Below, piece by piece: positions 46,333 through 56,160 of a stretch of DNA of 64,000 nt. This DNA comes from Neorhizobium sp. GTDB taxonomy: Bacteria > Pseudomonadota > Alphaproteobacteria > Rhizobiales > Rhizobiaceae. Location of the stretch: positions 7,501 to 71,500 of the forward strand of contig JAPWKC010000002.1 in assembly GCA_028283725.1 (NCBI GenBank), read 5' to 3'. The notes beneath the pieces are model-generated. The model ran no database searches. It was not told the origin of the DNA and saw nothing but the letters and a program-made list of their open reading frames with translations. The translations under genes were made by a program, and so were the position numbers. Position 1 is the first letter of the stretch. The number at the start of each line of letters is the position of its first letter.

Positions 46333-46871
46333 TACGCCAAGACGACCGATCGCAAACCACAACGCTTGCCCGATGGATCATGGATCCATTCGGTCGATCC
46401 TCTCTATTGTGACAGTTTCCTGACACGAACCTGAACGGGGTCGTCAGCACATATCCAGCATGCCAAGCGTGACGCCTTCGAAGAACGCCTAGAAAAGCTG
46501 GGTGCGGTGAGCAGGAAGCGGCCCTTGCCAATCGGCGATCTGCGGCTGCGACAATCGCATCGCATGCGCCGAATGTGCCAGAGGTATAGCGATGATCAAC
46601 AGCACGATCGCGCCGATAAACAGAAAACCCTGGTAATGCCTTGCATATCTCATCGGCAAACTCCACACCGCAAGGAACACCTTGCAACCACAACCTTACA
46701 TCAGGCTGAACAGAGCGCCACCTGTGGCAACTACGCAGTGGAACGGCAGAAAGCCCGTGCCGAATGCAGAAAGGGCCCGCTTGCGCGAGCCCTTTGCGGG
46801 GAGGATCGCAGAGACTGCGACGTTGGGGGCCGGGCGGATCACACGGATCGCGTTCGGCCGATCGGGGCGGC
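46333..46871. other. Intergenic region between the eptA-like operon and dctA
   Basis: This 539-base gap holds the promoter of the eptA-like operon, a probable small membrane protein gene (46489-46653), and a hairpin at 46770-46795 (AAAGGGC with GCCCTTT) that may end dctA transcription. Nothing else is visible. Confidence 0.5.
46489..46653 (-). CDS. Small membrane protein, 54 residues
   Basis: The ATG at 46653 has GTGGAG nine bases upstream. The product has a basic N terminus (MRYARHYQG), a single membrane helix at about 9-27 and a polar tail (LSQPQIADWQG). I do not recognise the family. Its place between the envelope-modification operon and dctA gives no clear role. Size and ribosome site make it plausible, not certain. 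Confidence 0.4.
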   Translation of the reverse strand: MRYARHYQGFLFIGAIVLLIIAIPLAHSAHAMRLSQPQIADWQGPLPAHRTQLF

Positions 46872-48197
46872 TTATTCGGCCGGCTGGTAGGAGGCCGGGC
46901 CGGCCGCGACCGGTTCGCCGGACAGCGCGCGGGCAAGCTGGGTCTTGTCCAGCTCGTTTTCCCAGCGGGCGACGACGATGGTTGCGACCGCATTGCCGAC
47001 GAGGTTGGTGAGCGCACGGCATTCCGACATGAAGCGGTCGATGCCGAGGATCAGCGCCATGCCGGCAACCGGAACCGAGGGAACGACGGACAGCGTGGCG
47101 GCAAGCGTGATGAAGCCTGCACCGGTGATACCGGCGGCACCCTTGGACGACAGCATCGCCACGAGCAGAAGCAGGATCTGGTCGCCGATCGACAGGTTGA
47201 TACCGGTCGCCTGGGCGATGAACAGCGCTGCCAGCGTCATGTAGATATTGGTGCCGTCAAGGTTGAACGAGTAGCCGGTCGGAATGACGAGACCGACGAC
47301 CGAGCGCTTGCAGCCGGCATTTTCCATCTTCTGCATCAGGCCCGGAAGGGCTGCTTCCGACGACGAGGTGCCGAGAACGAGCAGCAGTTCTTCCTTAATA
47401 TAGCGGATCAGCGCCAGGATCGAGAAGCCGTTATACTTGGCGACCGCACCGAGGACCACCAGCACGAAGAGAAGTGCGGTGATGTAGAAGGTGAGGATGA
47501 GATAGGCGAGGTTGGCGACCGAACCGATGCCGTATTTGCCGATAGTGAAGGCCATTGCGCCGAAGGCACCGATCGGGGCGGCCTTCATCAGGATGGCCAC
47601 GAGGCGGAAGACCGGAGCGGAGAGCGCCGTCAGGAAATCCGTGACCGGCTTGGCACGCTCGCCGACCATGCCGAGCGCGATGCCGAACAGGACCGAGAAG
47701 AACAGAACCTGGAGAATATCGCCCTGCGCGAACGCGCCGACGATCGTGTCCGGGATGATGTTCATCAGGAAGCCGGTGATCGTCGTCTCATGCGCCTTGG
47801 TGGCGTAGCTGGCGACAGCCTTGCCGTCCAGTGTGGCCGGATCGATGTTCATGCCGGCGCCAGGCTGCAGAACATTGGCAACGATCATGCCGATGATCAG
47901 CGCCAGCGTCGAGAAGCAGAGGAAGTAGAGCATCGCCTTGCCGGCGACGCGGCCGACCTTCTTCAGGTCGCTCATGCCGGCAATGCCGGTGGCGACCGTG
48001 AGGAAGATGACCGGGGCGATGATCATCTTGACGAGCTTGATGAAGGCATCGCCGAGCGGCTTCAGCGACGCGCCGAAATCCGGCCAGAAATGGCCGATCA
48101 GCATGCCGGCGATAATCGCAGCAAGCACCTGCACATAAAGATGTCTGTAAAAGGGGACACTGCCGCGCGGTTCTGCGCTCGCAGACGGAATATTCAT
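46872..48197 (-). CDS. dctA: C4-dicarboxylate transport protein DctA
   Basis: The 441-residue sodium/proton-dicarboxylate symporter (DAACS family) has the family motifs [16 protein letters not shown] (serine-rich), [19 protein letters not shown] and [11 protein letters not shown]. It imports succinate, fumarate and malate, the carbon sources that feed rhizobia in nodules. The ATG at 48197 follows GGAGGA. A -24/-12 promoter lies 71 bases upstream. It is divergent from dctBD. Confidence 0.97.
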   Translation of the reverse strand: MNIPSASAEPRGSVPFYRHLYVQVLAAIIAGMLIGHFWPDFGASLKPLGDAFIKLVKMIIAPVIFLTVATGIAGMSDLKKVGRVAGKAMLYFLCFSTLALIIGMIVANVLQPGAGMNIDPATLDGKAVASYATKAHETTITGFLMNIIPDTIVGAFAQGDILQVLFFSVLFGIALGMVGERAKPVTDFLTALSAPVFRLVAILMKAAPIGAFGAMAFTIGKYGIGSVANLAYLILTFYITALLFVLVVLGAVAKYNGFSILALIRYIKEELLLVLGTSSSEAALPGLMQKMENAGCKRSVVGLVIPTGYSFNLDGTNIYMTLAALFIAQATGINLSIGDQILLLLVAMLSSKGAAGITGAGFITLAATLSVVPSVPVAGMALILGIDRFMSECRALTNLVGNAVATIVVARWENELDKTQLARALSGEPVAAGPASYQPAE

Positions 48198-48267
48198 GAC
48201 TATCCTCCATAACGCCCCAACCAGAAAACTGGCTCTCCCGGGGCAAGTTGCGGTAATATCCCGGTCT

Positions 48268-48284
48268 TGCAAGCACCGTGCCAA
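48268..48284 (-). promoter_or_regulatory. Sigma-54 (-24/-12) promoter of dctA
   Basis: Read on the minus strand the site is TTGGCACGGTGCTTGCA, a near-perfect match to the RpoN consensus (TGGCACG, four bases, TTGCA). It points at dctA and lies 71 bases from its ATG. Confidence 0.92.
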
Positions 48285-48354
48285 ACTGGCTCGATCGCGA
48301 AAAAGGCGCAAATTCGCCCATTTTCAATCGATTCAATAGCAGAGCGCGACGTGC

Positions 48355-48372
48355 TGTGCGGCTTTCCGCACA
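48355..48372. promoter_or_regulatory. DctD upstream activator site
   Basis: The perfect palindrome TGTGCGGCTTTCCGCACA lies about 80-100 bases upstream of the dctA -24/-12 promoter, the usual place for an RpoN activator. A second partial half-site (CGTGCGGAAAA) lies at 48387-48397. It is also close to the dctB start. Confidence 0.82.
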
Positions 48373-48412
48373 ACTGGATTGCGCCGCGTGCGGAAAAGTG
48401 CTCAATGATCCC

Positions 48413-50356
48413 ATGGCGCACAGTGCGATACCGATAGCCCAAAACCCTCTTGCCGAGCCTCCTGTACCCGGCGGCGGCGTGGGCGATGCGCGGGCGCTGC
48501 AGCGCAGCTGGGTGATCTTTGCGGCGGTGGCCGCGTTGGTGTTTGCCGTCATTCTCTACGGTGTCAGCGTCTATGGCCGCTCCACGGCTCTGGCATCGCT
48601 GGAAGCGGAGGGGCGGACTGCCGCCAACCTGAAGATCGCACTCCTTCACGCGGTTCTCGAACGCCCGCGTGCCCTGCCCTTTCTCCTGTCGCAGGACCGG
48701 GACGTTCAGGATGCGCTCAAAGACGATACGCAGGAGAGCCGCCACGCGCTGGACCAGAAACTCGAAGGCATCATTGCCGGCACCAATGCGGCCGTCATCT
48801 ATGTCGTCGGCCGCGACGGCGTGGCGATCTCGGCCAGCAACTGGCGCGAGGCGACGAGTTTCGTCGGCAACGACTATTCGTTTCGCGACTATTTTTCCCG
48901 CGGCATGCGCGAGGGCAAGGCCGAGCATTTTGCGCTGGGCAGCGTCAGCAACAGGCCGGGGCTCTATATCTCGCACCGCGTTGGGCCGGCCGATCACCCG
49001 ATCGGCGTCGTCGTCGTCAAGATGGAATTCGACCAGCTGGAGGGCGACTGGAGCGAAACGCGCCGCCCCTCCTATGTGACCGACGATCACGGTGTGGTCC
49101 TGATCACCAGCATCCCTTCCTGGCGGTTCTTCACGACGACGCGGCTTTCGACCGAAAGCCTTGCCGCCATTCGCCAGAGCCTGCAATTCGGTGGCGCGCC
49201 CCTGACGCGGCTGCCGATGCTGGAAGCGGAAAATCTCGGCGACGACGCGGCGATCGTCCGGGTGTCGCTGCCGGGCGCCGAGCCTTCCGATTATCTGCGC
49301 ATCACCAAGCCTGTCGCCACGACAAGCTGGAATTTCTCGTATCTGCAACCGATCGAAGTGCCCCTGTCTTCGGCCGTGCGCGAAGCCCAGCTCGGCGCCT
49401 CGCTGCTTCTTGCTGCGGCAACCGCCGTCGCTGCCATGTGGCTCTGGCGCCGTCAGGTGGCGCAGCTGACGATCGCCCGCGAGCAATGGGCACGCGAGGA
49501 ACTGGAGCGCCGCGTGGTGGAACGGACCCGCGACCTGTCTCTCGCCCGCGACCGGCTGCAATCGGAAATTTCCGATCACCGGGCGACGGAAACGCAATTG
49601 CAGATCGTCCAGCACGACCTCGTACAGGCAAACCGGCTGGCGATCCTCGGTCAGGTCGCCGCCGGCGTCGCCCACGAGATCAACCAGCCGGTTGCGACGA
49701 TCCGCGCCTATGCGGATAATTCCATGGTGTTTCTGGAACGCCAGCAGCCGCAGAAGATTGCCGAGAACCTGTCGCTGATCGCGGGCCTGACGGAACGCAT
49801 CGGCGTGATCACCGAAGACCTGAAAGCGCTTGCGCGGCGCGGCCGCACGGCCGCAGAACCCGTCGATCTGGCACAGGCGATCGAGGGCGCGCGGGTGCTT
49901 CTGAAAAGCCGTTTCACCGGCCGGATCGAACATCTAATCGTCACGCCCCTGCCGCTTGGAAGCGCCCTGCCGGCCGCCGATGCCGGAAATATTCCCCTGG
50001 GGCCACCGACCGGCATCTATGTCAGCGCCAACCGGCTGCGGCTCGAACAGGTGTTCATCAACCTCTTCCAGAACGCGCTTGAGGCCGTCGGAGACAGCCC
50101 GGACGGGCGCGTGACGGTGAGTGTCGCGCTCGATGGCGACAGCGTATCGATCACCGTTGCCGATAACGGACCGGGGATTTCGCCCGATATTCTCGGTGCG
50201 ATGTTCACGCCGTTCAACTCGTCCAAGGAAAAGGGCCTCGGCCTCGGTCTCGTCATTTCTAAGGATATCGTCACCGATTACGGCGGCCGCATCGAGGTCG
50301 CAAGCGATACCAACGGCACGCGCTTTACCGTGCATCTTGCAAGGGCCGACGCATGA
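48413..50356 (+). CDS. dctB: C4-dicarboxylate sensor histidine kinase DctB
   Basis: The 647-residue kinase has helices at about 33-50 and 327-345 enclosing a long periplasmic double-PAS (CACHE) sensor with [19 protein letters not shown] coiled coil (350-400) leads to the H-box [13 protein letters not shown] with His421, and an ATPase domain follows. It detects succinate and related acids and phosphorylates DctD. The start at 48413 is the best ATG, though the ribosome site is weak and an in-frame GTG at 48398 exists. Its stop overlaps the dctD start by four bases. Confidence 0.94.
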   Translation: MAHSAIPIAQNPLAEPPVPGGGVGDARALQRSWVIFAAVAALVFAVILYGVSVYGRSTALASLEAEGRTAANLKIALLHAVLERPRALPFLLSQDRDVQDALKDDTQESRHALDQKLEGIIAGTNAAVIYVVGRDGVAISASNWREATSFVGNDYSFRDYFSRGMREGKAEHFALGSVSNRPGLYISHRVGPADHPIGVVVVKMEFDQLEGDWSETRRPSYVTDDHGVVLITSIPSWRFFTTTRLSTESLAAIRQSLQFGGAPLTRLPMLEAENLGDDAAIVRVSLPGAEPSDYLRITKPVATTSWNFSYLQPIEVPLSSAVREAQLGASLLLAAATAVAAMWLWRRQVAQLTIAREQWAREELERRVVERTRDLSLARDRLQSEISDHRATETQLQIVQHDLVQANRLAILGQVAAGVAHEINQPVATIRAYADNSMVFLERQQPQKIAENLSLIAGLTERIGVITEDLKALARRGRTAAEPVDLAQAIEGARVLLKSRFTGRIEHLIVTPLPLGSALPAADAGNIPLGPPTGIYVSANRLRLEQVFINLFQNALEAVGDSPDGRVTVSVALDGDSVSITVADNGPGISPDILGAMFTPFNSSKEKGLGLGLVISKDIVTDYGGRIEVASDTNGTRFTVHLARADA

Positions 50357-51723
50357 GCGAGCTTACCTCTGTTATTGCGGCTCCGATCATTCTGGTCGAT
50401 GACGACCGCGACCTGTTGAAGGCGACGGCGCAAACGCTGGAACTGGCCGGTTTCGAACCAAAGCTCTGCCGCAACGGGCTCGAAGCACTCGACGGCCTGA
50501 CCGATGGCTTCGAGGGCATCGTCATATCGGACGTGCGCATGCCGGGCATGGACGGGCTGGAACTGTTCGACCGCATCCGCCGGCTCGATGCGGAACTTCC
50601 CGTCATCCTGATGACCGGCCATGGCGATATCCCGATGGCGGTACGGGCCATTCAAAATGGCGCCTATGACTTCATCGCCAAACCCTTTGCCACCGAGCGG
50701 ATGATCCAGTGCGTCCGGCGTGCGGCCGAAAAGCGCCGCCTCGTCATCGAGAACCGGCGATTGAAGGATGCGGCACGGCAGGCCGAACACGGCCTGCCGC
50801 TGATCGGCCGCACACCCGCGATGGAGAAACTGCGCGACATGCTGCGGCAGATCGCCGATACGGATGTCGATGTGCTCGTCACCGGCGAGACCGGCTCCGG
50901 CAAGGAGGTCGTCGCCTCGCTGCTGCATGACTGGGGCCGGCGCTCGAAGGGACATTTCGTGGCGCTGAATTGCGGCGCGCTGCCCGAGCAGATCCTCGAA
51001 AGCGAGCTGTTCGGCCACGAGCCCGGCGCCTTTACCGGCGCCCAGAAGAAGCGCGTCGGGCGGATCGAATATGCGAGCGGCGGCACGCTGTTTCTCGACG
51101 AGATCGAGAGCATGCCGCTTTCGACCCAGGTGCAGATGCTGCGGGTTCTCGAAATGCGCGAGGTCATGCCGCTCGGCACCAACGAGATCCGCCCGATCGA
51201 TCTGCGCGTCGTCGCTGCCGCCAAGGTCGATCTCGGCGCCCAGTCGCAGCGCCCCACGTTTCGCGAGGATCTCTATTACCGGCTGAATGTCGTGACGCTG
51301 TCGATCCCGCCGCTTCGCGAGCGGCGCGACGATATCGGCCTGTTGTTCAATCATTTCGCAGAACGGGCGGCGCGGCGCTTCAACCGCGAGGCGCCAGCGC
51401 TGACCGGCCCGATCGAGCGGCATCTGCGCGATCACGACTGGCCGGGCAATGTGCGGGAACTGGCGCATTTCGCCGAACGCGTCGTGCTCGGCGTCTGGCA
51501 TGCGCCGGCACCGGAGATATCGGCGCATCACGTGCCCCTCGGCGACGGCAGCCTGCCGGACCGGCTGGAGCGTTTTGAAGCCGAGATCATCCGCGAGACG
51601 CTGACTTCGTGCGGCGGCGACGTGCAACAGACGATCGCGGCGCTCGGCATCCCGCGAAAGACGTTTTACGACAAGCTCCAGCGCCACGGCATCGTGCGCA
51701 GCGAATTTGCCGCGCGGGATTGA
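50353..51723 (+). CDS. dctD: Sigma-54-dependent response regulator DctD
   Basis: The 456-residue NtrC-type activator has a receiver (Asp16-18, phospho-acceptor Asp60), an AAA+ domain with Walker A GETGSGKE at 178-185 and the sigma-54 contact loop GAFTGA at 225-230, and a C-terminal Fis-type helix-turn-helix ([21 protein letters not shown]). It drives dctA from the RpoN promoter when phosphorylated by DctB. It is coupled to dctB through ATGA. Confidence 0.96.
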   Translation: MSELTSVIAAPIILVDDDRDLLKATAQTLELAGFEPKLCRNGLEALDGLTDGFEGIVISDVRMPGMDGLELFDRIRRLDAELPVILMTGHGDIPMAVRAIQNGAYDFIAKPFATERMIQCVRRAAEKRRLVIENRRLKDAARQAEHGLPLIGRTPAMEKLRDMLRQIADTDVDVLVTGETGSGKEVVASLLHDWGRRSKGHFVALNCGALPEQILESELFGHEPGAFTGAQKKRVGRIEYASGGTLFLDEIESMPLSTQVQMLRVLEMREVMPLGTNEIRPIDLRVVAAAKVDLGAQSQRPTFREDLYYRLNVVTLSIPPLRERRDDIGLLFNHFAERAARRFNREAPALTGPIERHLRDHDWPGNVRELAHFAERVVLGVWHAPAPEISAHHVPLGDGSLPDRLERFEAEIIRETLTSCGGDVQQTIAALGIPRKTFYDKLQRHGIVRSEFAARD

Positions 51724-52031
51724 GGTTTTCGGGAAACGAGCCTTCTGGAAGCAGGCCGCAGCGCGGTTTCTCGCTTTGGCGAGAGTGCCCCGCGCGGTAG
51801 CCTCCCCGTCGCGCCTCATCTCTTTCCCCGCCGCCCCCTCCGATGTCATCCTCCGGCTCGCCCGGAAGATCTTCCCCGCCAGATAGGAACGCGGTCAGAT
51901 CCCCGTGTCAGGCACGGGGATGACGATCTTGAGCATTGCTGTCCGTCGATGGTCGCAAACCTGAATAGTCGTGGCCGTCGACGGTCGCAAACGCGGCGGA
52001 CGGGATGGGCCGCCGCTATCTGCACCGCCCG
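51724..52031. repeat. Intergenic region with two-hairpin repeat and a 17-base direct repeat
   Basis: No gene is present between dctD and the binding-protein gene. Hairpins at 51848-51871 (ATCCTCCGG with CCGGAAGAT) and 51899-51921 (ATCCCCGTG with CACGGGGAT, perfect) form the same layout as at 3796-3866. Then the 17-mer starting CGTCGA and ending GTCGCAAAC occurs twice (51944-51960, 51976-51992; one mismatch). Confidence 0.55.
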
Positions 52032-53036
52032 TCAATCCCCGACAGCCGCGACCACATCTTCAGCCTTCGGCTTGTCCTTCAAAGGCTGGCTTTCGCTGAC
52101 GATATCGACGTTGTGGGCAACGCGGGCCATGTCCCACCGATAGCCGTTCTTTTCGAACACCTTGTTGTTGAAGGCGAAACTGTAGGCGAACGGAACGATC
52201 TCCGTCTGGCTGTCCTTCTGCATGCCCTCGACGCGCGATACCATGGCATCGATCGAGGCGACCGGGTCCTTGCGGGCGAGATCATAGGTGCATGTCGCCG
52301 CCTTGACGAAGCGGGCGGCAAGCGCCGGCTTGTCCTTCAGGACCGCATCCGAGGTGAAGACGGAGGCATTGTAGATATCGAGCGTATCGCCATAGCCGAC
52401 CGAGCGCACCTTCTTGCCGACCTTGGAGGCCACCGCCTGCAAACCGACCGTGGAGGTGACGTAGCTTGCGAGCGCATCCGCCCTTCCCTGGAGAAGAAGA
52501 CCGTTCAGCGTCGAGGCATCGGCGGTGACGATCTTCACCTTCGACAGATCGGCGCCCGCCTGTTTCAGGCCGAGCGGCAGGAGCTGCATGGCCGCATTGC
52601 CGTTGGAGGAAGCTAGGCTGTGGCCTTCGAGGTCCTTCAGTGTCTTGATCGGACTGTCGTCCATCACCGCAAGACCGGCCGGGGACTGCATGACGACGGG
52701 CATGATCGCCTTCACCGGCGCCTTGGTATTGCCGATGCTGGCAATGATGACGGAGAGGTCGGTAATGCCGAACTCGGCCACGCCGCTTGCGATCTTCGTC
52801 ACCGCATCCGCAGCGCCATAGCCGCGCACGATGGTGAGATCGATCCCCTGATCGGAAAAGCAGCCCTTCTCGAGCCCAAGATACCAGGCAGCCGAAATGC
52901 CGCCCGGCGTCCAGTCCAACTGGAGGGTCACCTTGTCGGCAGCGGCGGCCTCACCGGCCGAAAATGCTGCGACGGACAGGCTCAGGGCAAGGATGGCGGA
53001 CCGGAAAGCGCGGCTCCCGACGTGGCAACACTGCAT
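52032..53036 (-). CDS. NMT1/THI5-like ABC transporter substrate-binding protein (first of two)
   Basis: The 334-residue protein has a signal peptide (residues 1-33, ending AAAAD) and an NMT1/THI5-like periplasmic binding fold: VTLQLDWTPGGISAAWYLGLEKG, GAADAVTKIASG, TLKDLEGHSLA. This family binds nitrate, sulfonates, pyrimidine precursors and aromatics. GGGGAGA precedes the ATG. It stands alone, divergent from the M20 hydrolase, and about 1.4 kb from the permease. A near-palindrome TGGCATACCA at 53083-53092 lies upstream. Confidence 0.86.
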   Translation of the reverse strand: MQCCHVGSRAFRSAILALSLSVAAFSAGEAAAADKVTLQLDWTPGGISAAWYLGLEKGCFSDQGIDLTIVRGYGAADAVTKIASGVAEFGITDLSVIIASIGNTKAPVKAIMPVVMQSPAGLAVMDDSPIKTLKDLEGHSLASSNGNAAMQLLPLGLKQAGADLSKVKIVTADASTLNGLLLQGRADALASYVTSTVGLQAVASKVGKKVRSVGYGDTLDIYNASVFTSDAVLKDKPALAARFVKAATCTYDLARKDPVASIDAMVSRVEGMQKDSQTEIVPFAYSFAFNNKVFEKNGYRWDMARVAHNVDIVSESQPLKDKPKAEDVVAAVGD

Positions 53037-53201
53037 GAAAATTCTCCCCTCGATTGATAGTGGTCAAAAAACTCTTCTCAATGGCATACCAGTAGAATAC
53101 CATCAAAAACCTGTCCAGTGCCGATTTGATAGGCGGCACGGACGACTGCTCATGCAGAAGGCATGATGCACCATGGCAACGAGAAGCGAGGGGACGGAAA
53201 G
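53037..53201. promoter_or_regulatory. Divergent promoter region with TGGCATACCA motif
   Basis: This gap separates the minus-strand binding protein from the plus-strand M20 hydrolase. TGGCATACCA at 53083-53092 is followed by GTAGAATACCAT, giving repeated ATACCA boxes. Related sites are at 56198-56207 and 56410-56424 before the other transport genes. A common GntR-type regulator is inferred. Confidence 0.5.
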
Positions 53202-54401
53202 ATGGACAGAGATGCGGTTCTGGCGGGGCTGAAGGCCTATGAAGGCGAGCTGATCGACATCCGCCACGACCTGCACAGGCACCCGGAAACCTGTTACGAG
53301 GAGATCCGCACGTCGGGCGTCGTGCAGGAGAAGCTGACCGCCTGGGGCATACCGTTCGAGGCAGGGATTGCCGGCACCGGCGTGGTGGCGACGATTACCG
53401 GCAAGCGCCCCAGTCAAGGCACCAACGCCCGGCGCGCCATCGGCCTGCGCGCCGATATGGATGCGCTCAACATGGTGGAAACCAACCGGTTCGGCCATGC
53501 CTCGACCATTCCCGGCAAGATGCACGGATGCGGCCATGACGGGCACACGACGATGCTCCTCGGCGCTGCCCGTTATCTGACGGAAAACCCGGATTTCACC
53601 GGCACCGTCCACTGTATCTTCCAGCCGGCGGAAGAAGGTGGCGCCGGTGGCAAGAAGATGATCGACGAGGGCCTGTTCGAGCGCTTCCCCTGCGATGCCG
53701 TCTATTCGCTGCACAACAAGCCGGGCCTGGACCTGGGAAAATTCATCACACGCAAGGGGCCGCAGCTTGCCTGCGCCGACAGTTGGACGGTGATCTTTCG
53801 CGGCACCGGCGGCCATGGCGGCGCACCGGAAAAATCGACCGACACGACCATTCCGCTCGCCCATTTCATCCTGTCGCTGCAGGCGATCATCGGTCGCAAC
53901 GTGCCGGGTCTCGATTCCGCCGTCCTCAGCATCGGCATCATCAAGGCGGGCTCCAGCCACAATGTCATCCCGGCCGAAATCGAGGTGACGGGCACCAGCC
54001 GCTGCCATCGGCCGGAAATCCGCGATCTTCTCGAAACCCGGCTGCGCCAGGTGGCCCATCACGCAGCCGGCATGTCCAACTGCACGGCCGAGGTGCTTTA
54101 CGAGCGCGGCTATCCGCCGGTCGTCAATGCACCGCGTGAGACCGACACCGCCATTGCCGCGATCTCGGCGCTTGTCGGTGCCGACAATGTCGATGGCGAC
54201 AGCCCGCCGATCAATGCCGCAGACGATATCGCCTACATGCTGGAGAAGCGTCCGGGCTGCAATGTGATGATCGGCAATGGCAAGGGCCCGCAATTCAAGA
54301 ACAACCACATGCCCGATTACGATTTCAACGATGAGATCATCGTGCTCGGCGCCGCCTATTGGGTAAGCCTTGCGCATCAGGAGCTGAACCCGGCCCTCTG
54401 A
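53202..54401 (+). CDS. M20-family amidohydrolase (hippurate/N-acyl-amino-acid hydrolase-like)
   Basis: The 399-residue protein has the M20D pattern: HDLHRHPETCYEE, GLRADMDALNM, the metal Cys-Gly-His in MHGCGHDGHTTML, FQPAEEGGAGGKKM with the catalytic Glu, and a dimerisation domain with GTGGHGGAPEKS. It cleaves amide links of N-acylated amino acids or aromatic amides such as hippurate. The ATG at 53202 follows GGAAAG. It lies within the transporter cluster and converges on the permease gene. Confidence 0.9.
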   Translation: MDRDAVLAGLKAYEGELIDIRHDLHRHPETCYEEIRTSGVVQEKLTAWGIPFEAGIAGTGVVATITGKRPSQGTNARRAIGLRADMDALNMVETNRFGHASTIPGKMHGCGHDGHTTMLLGAARYLTENPDFTGTVHCIFQPAEEGGAGGKKMIDEGLFERFPCDAVYSLHNKPGLDLGKFITRKGPQLACADSWTVIFRGTGGHGGAPEKSTDTTIPLAHFILSLQAIIGRNVPGLDSAVLSIGIIKAGSSHNVIPAEIEVTGTSRCHRPEIRDLLETRLRQVAHHAAGMSNCTAEVLYERGYPPVVNAPRETDTAIAAISALVGADNVDGDSPPINAADDIAYMLEKRPGCNVMIGNGKGPQFKNNHMPDYDFNDEIIVLGAAYWVSLAHQELNPAL

Positions 54402-54455
54402 TGCCCCCCCCCGAGAGATCCCGGCCGCCGCCCATTGCGGCCGGGCCGTGGCCGA

Positions 54456-55232
54456 TCAGCGGACGGCATCTCCGACCGTCCAGGGGAAGAACAACCGCTG
54501 GACGAGCCCGACGGACTGATAGAGAAAGACGCTGATGACCGCCAGCAGCGTGACGCAGGCCATCGCCATACCGATGTCGAATTGCGAGGTCGAGGAGACG
54601 ACGAGGAAGCCAAGCCCCTTGTTGGCGTTGACGAATTCCGCCACGACCGCACCGACGACCGAGACAGTGACACCGATCCTGAGGCCGCCGAAGACATAGG
54701 TCATCGCATAGGGAAGGCGGATGGTCAGCACTTCCGTCAGCGTCGAGGCGCCGGTGACGGAAGCGAGATCGCGCATCTCTTCCGGCGTGGCGAGAATGCC
54801 GGTCGCCGTCGCCACCATGATCGGAAAGAAGGCGATCAGCATGACGATGATCAGCCGCGCCGTCATGTCGGTGCCGAAGATGACGACGATGACCGGCGCG
54901 ATCGCGACGATCGGGATGGCGTTGAGAAAGACGATGATCGGGTAGATCGCCTCGGAAATCGTCCGGTTGACCGAGACGAGGATACCGAGCGGAATGCCGA
55001 CGAGACAGGAGAGCACGAAGCCGAGAAGGATCGTCTTCAGCGTTTCGCCCATATTGGAAAACAGCGCCAGCCCGAGCCGCGAACCGCCGTCATAGATATC
55101 GACCGGCGACGGCAGGATGTAGACGGGGATCGCAAAAAGGCTCGAGACGATCTGCCAGACGCCAATGAAGATGACGAAAGCTGCAACCGGCAGGATGAAA
55201 CGGCGGTGCCTCGAAAATGCTGAAGCCGACAT
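54456..55232 (-). CDS. ABC transporter permease (nitrate/sulfonate/taurine type)
   Basis: The 258-residue protein has six membrane helices and the EAA loop region (EEMRDLASVTGASTLTEVLTIRLPYAMTYVFGGLRIG). It belongs to the SsuC/TauC-like permeases. The ATG at 55232 follows AGAAGGA. The ATPase gene is upstream in the same direction, 100 bases away. It is the only permease near the two binding proteins. Confidence 0.9.
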   Translation of the reverse strand: MSASAFSRHRRFILPVAAFVIFIGVWQIVSSLFAIPVYILPSPVDIYDGGSRLGLALFSNMGETLKTILLGFVLSCLVGIPLGILVSVNRTISEAIYPIIVFLNAIPIVAIAPVIVVIFGTDMTARLIIVMLIAFFPIMVATATGILATPEEMRDLASVTGASTLTEVLTIRLPYAMTYVFGGLRIGVTVSVVGAVVAEFVNANKGLGFLVVSSTSQFDIGMAMACVTLLAVISVFLYQSVGLVQRLFFPWTVGDAVR

Positions 55233-55332
55233 GGTGTTTTCCTTCTCTCGTATAGTCTCACTCACCGGCCTTGCCATTGGCCCTGTCACTGGCCTTTGGC
55301 TGGCCATCCCGCCAGCCATCCCTTTCACCCTC

Positions 55333-56160
55333 TCAGCGCCCGGCCCGCGGCTCGAAAATCTGGTCTCGGATGCGTTGCGCGTAAGCGGAAAATTTCGGTT
55401 CCGATGCCGTCTGGTGCGTGCGTGGCGTGTCGATATCGATTTCCATCAGATCGCGCATGCGCCCCGGCCGCGCCGACATGACGGCCACCCGATCCGACAG
55501 GAGCACCGCCTCGCTGATCGAATGGGTGACGAGGAGAATGGTCTTCTTCGTTTCCGCATGGATGCGCAGAAGATCGAGCTGCAGATCCTCGCGGGTCAGC
55601 GCATCGAGCGCCCCGAACGGCTCGTCCATCAGCAGGATTTTGGGATCGAGGATGAGGCTTCGACAGATGGCGACGCGCTGCTGCATGCCGCCGGACAATT
55701 CCTTCGGCATCTTGGTCGCGGCCTCCGACAGCCCCACCAGCGCCAGAAGCTCGATCGCGCGCGCCTTGTCGGCGGCGGTGATGCGGCGGTTCAGGACGCG
55801 CACCGGATAAAGCACGTTTTTCAAGACGTTCAGCCATGGCAAAAGGGTCGGCTTCTGGAAGACGATGGCGACCTCGGAAAAGCCGCGCCGCTTGGCGCCG
55901 CCATGGATCGACAGCACCCCTTCGGAGGGTGCCTGCAAGCCGGCGATCAGGCGCAGCGTCGTTGATTTGCCGCAACCGGACGGGCCGACCAGCGACAGGA
56001 TCTCGCCGGCCCGGATCTGCAGATCGAGACGGGAGAGCGCCGTGACGCGCGTCCCGTCCTGGCTTTCGAAATGCACCGAGACCCCGTCGATATCGATCAG
56101 AACCGGTGCTTCGGTGGCTTTTGACGCGCTCGCCAACATCATCTCGGCCGTGGCCATCAT
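55333..56160 (-). CDS. ABC transporter ATP-binding protein (nitrate/sulfonate/taurine type)
   Basis: The 275-residue protein has Walker A GPSGCGKST at 59-67, signature LSGGMQQR, Walker B ILLMDEPFGALD and the switch His in LLVTHSISEAV. It powers uptake through the downstream permease. The ATG at 56160 has GGGAGCAGG upstream. A TGGCATACC motif lies at 56198-56207, just before the gene. It is divergent from the second binding-protein gene. Confidence 0.92.
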   Translation of the reverse strand: MMATAEMMLASASKATEAPVLIDIDGVSVHFESQDGTRVTALSRLDLQIRAGEILSLVGPSGCGKSTTLRLIAGLQAPSEGVLSIHGGAKRRGFSEVAIVFQKPTLLPWLNVLKNVLYPVRVLNRRITAADKARAIELLALVGLSEAATKMPKELSGGMQQRVAICRSLILDPKILLMDEPFGALDALTREDLQLDLLRIHAETKKTILLVTHSISEAVLLSDRVAVMSARPGRMRDLMEIDIDTPRTHQTASEPKFSAYAQRIRDQIFEPRAGR

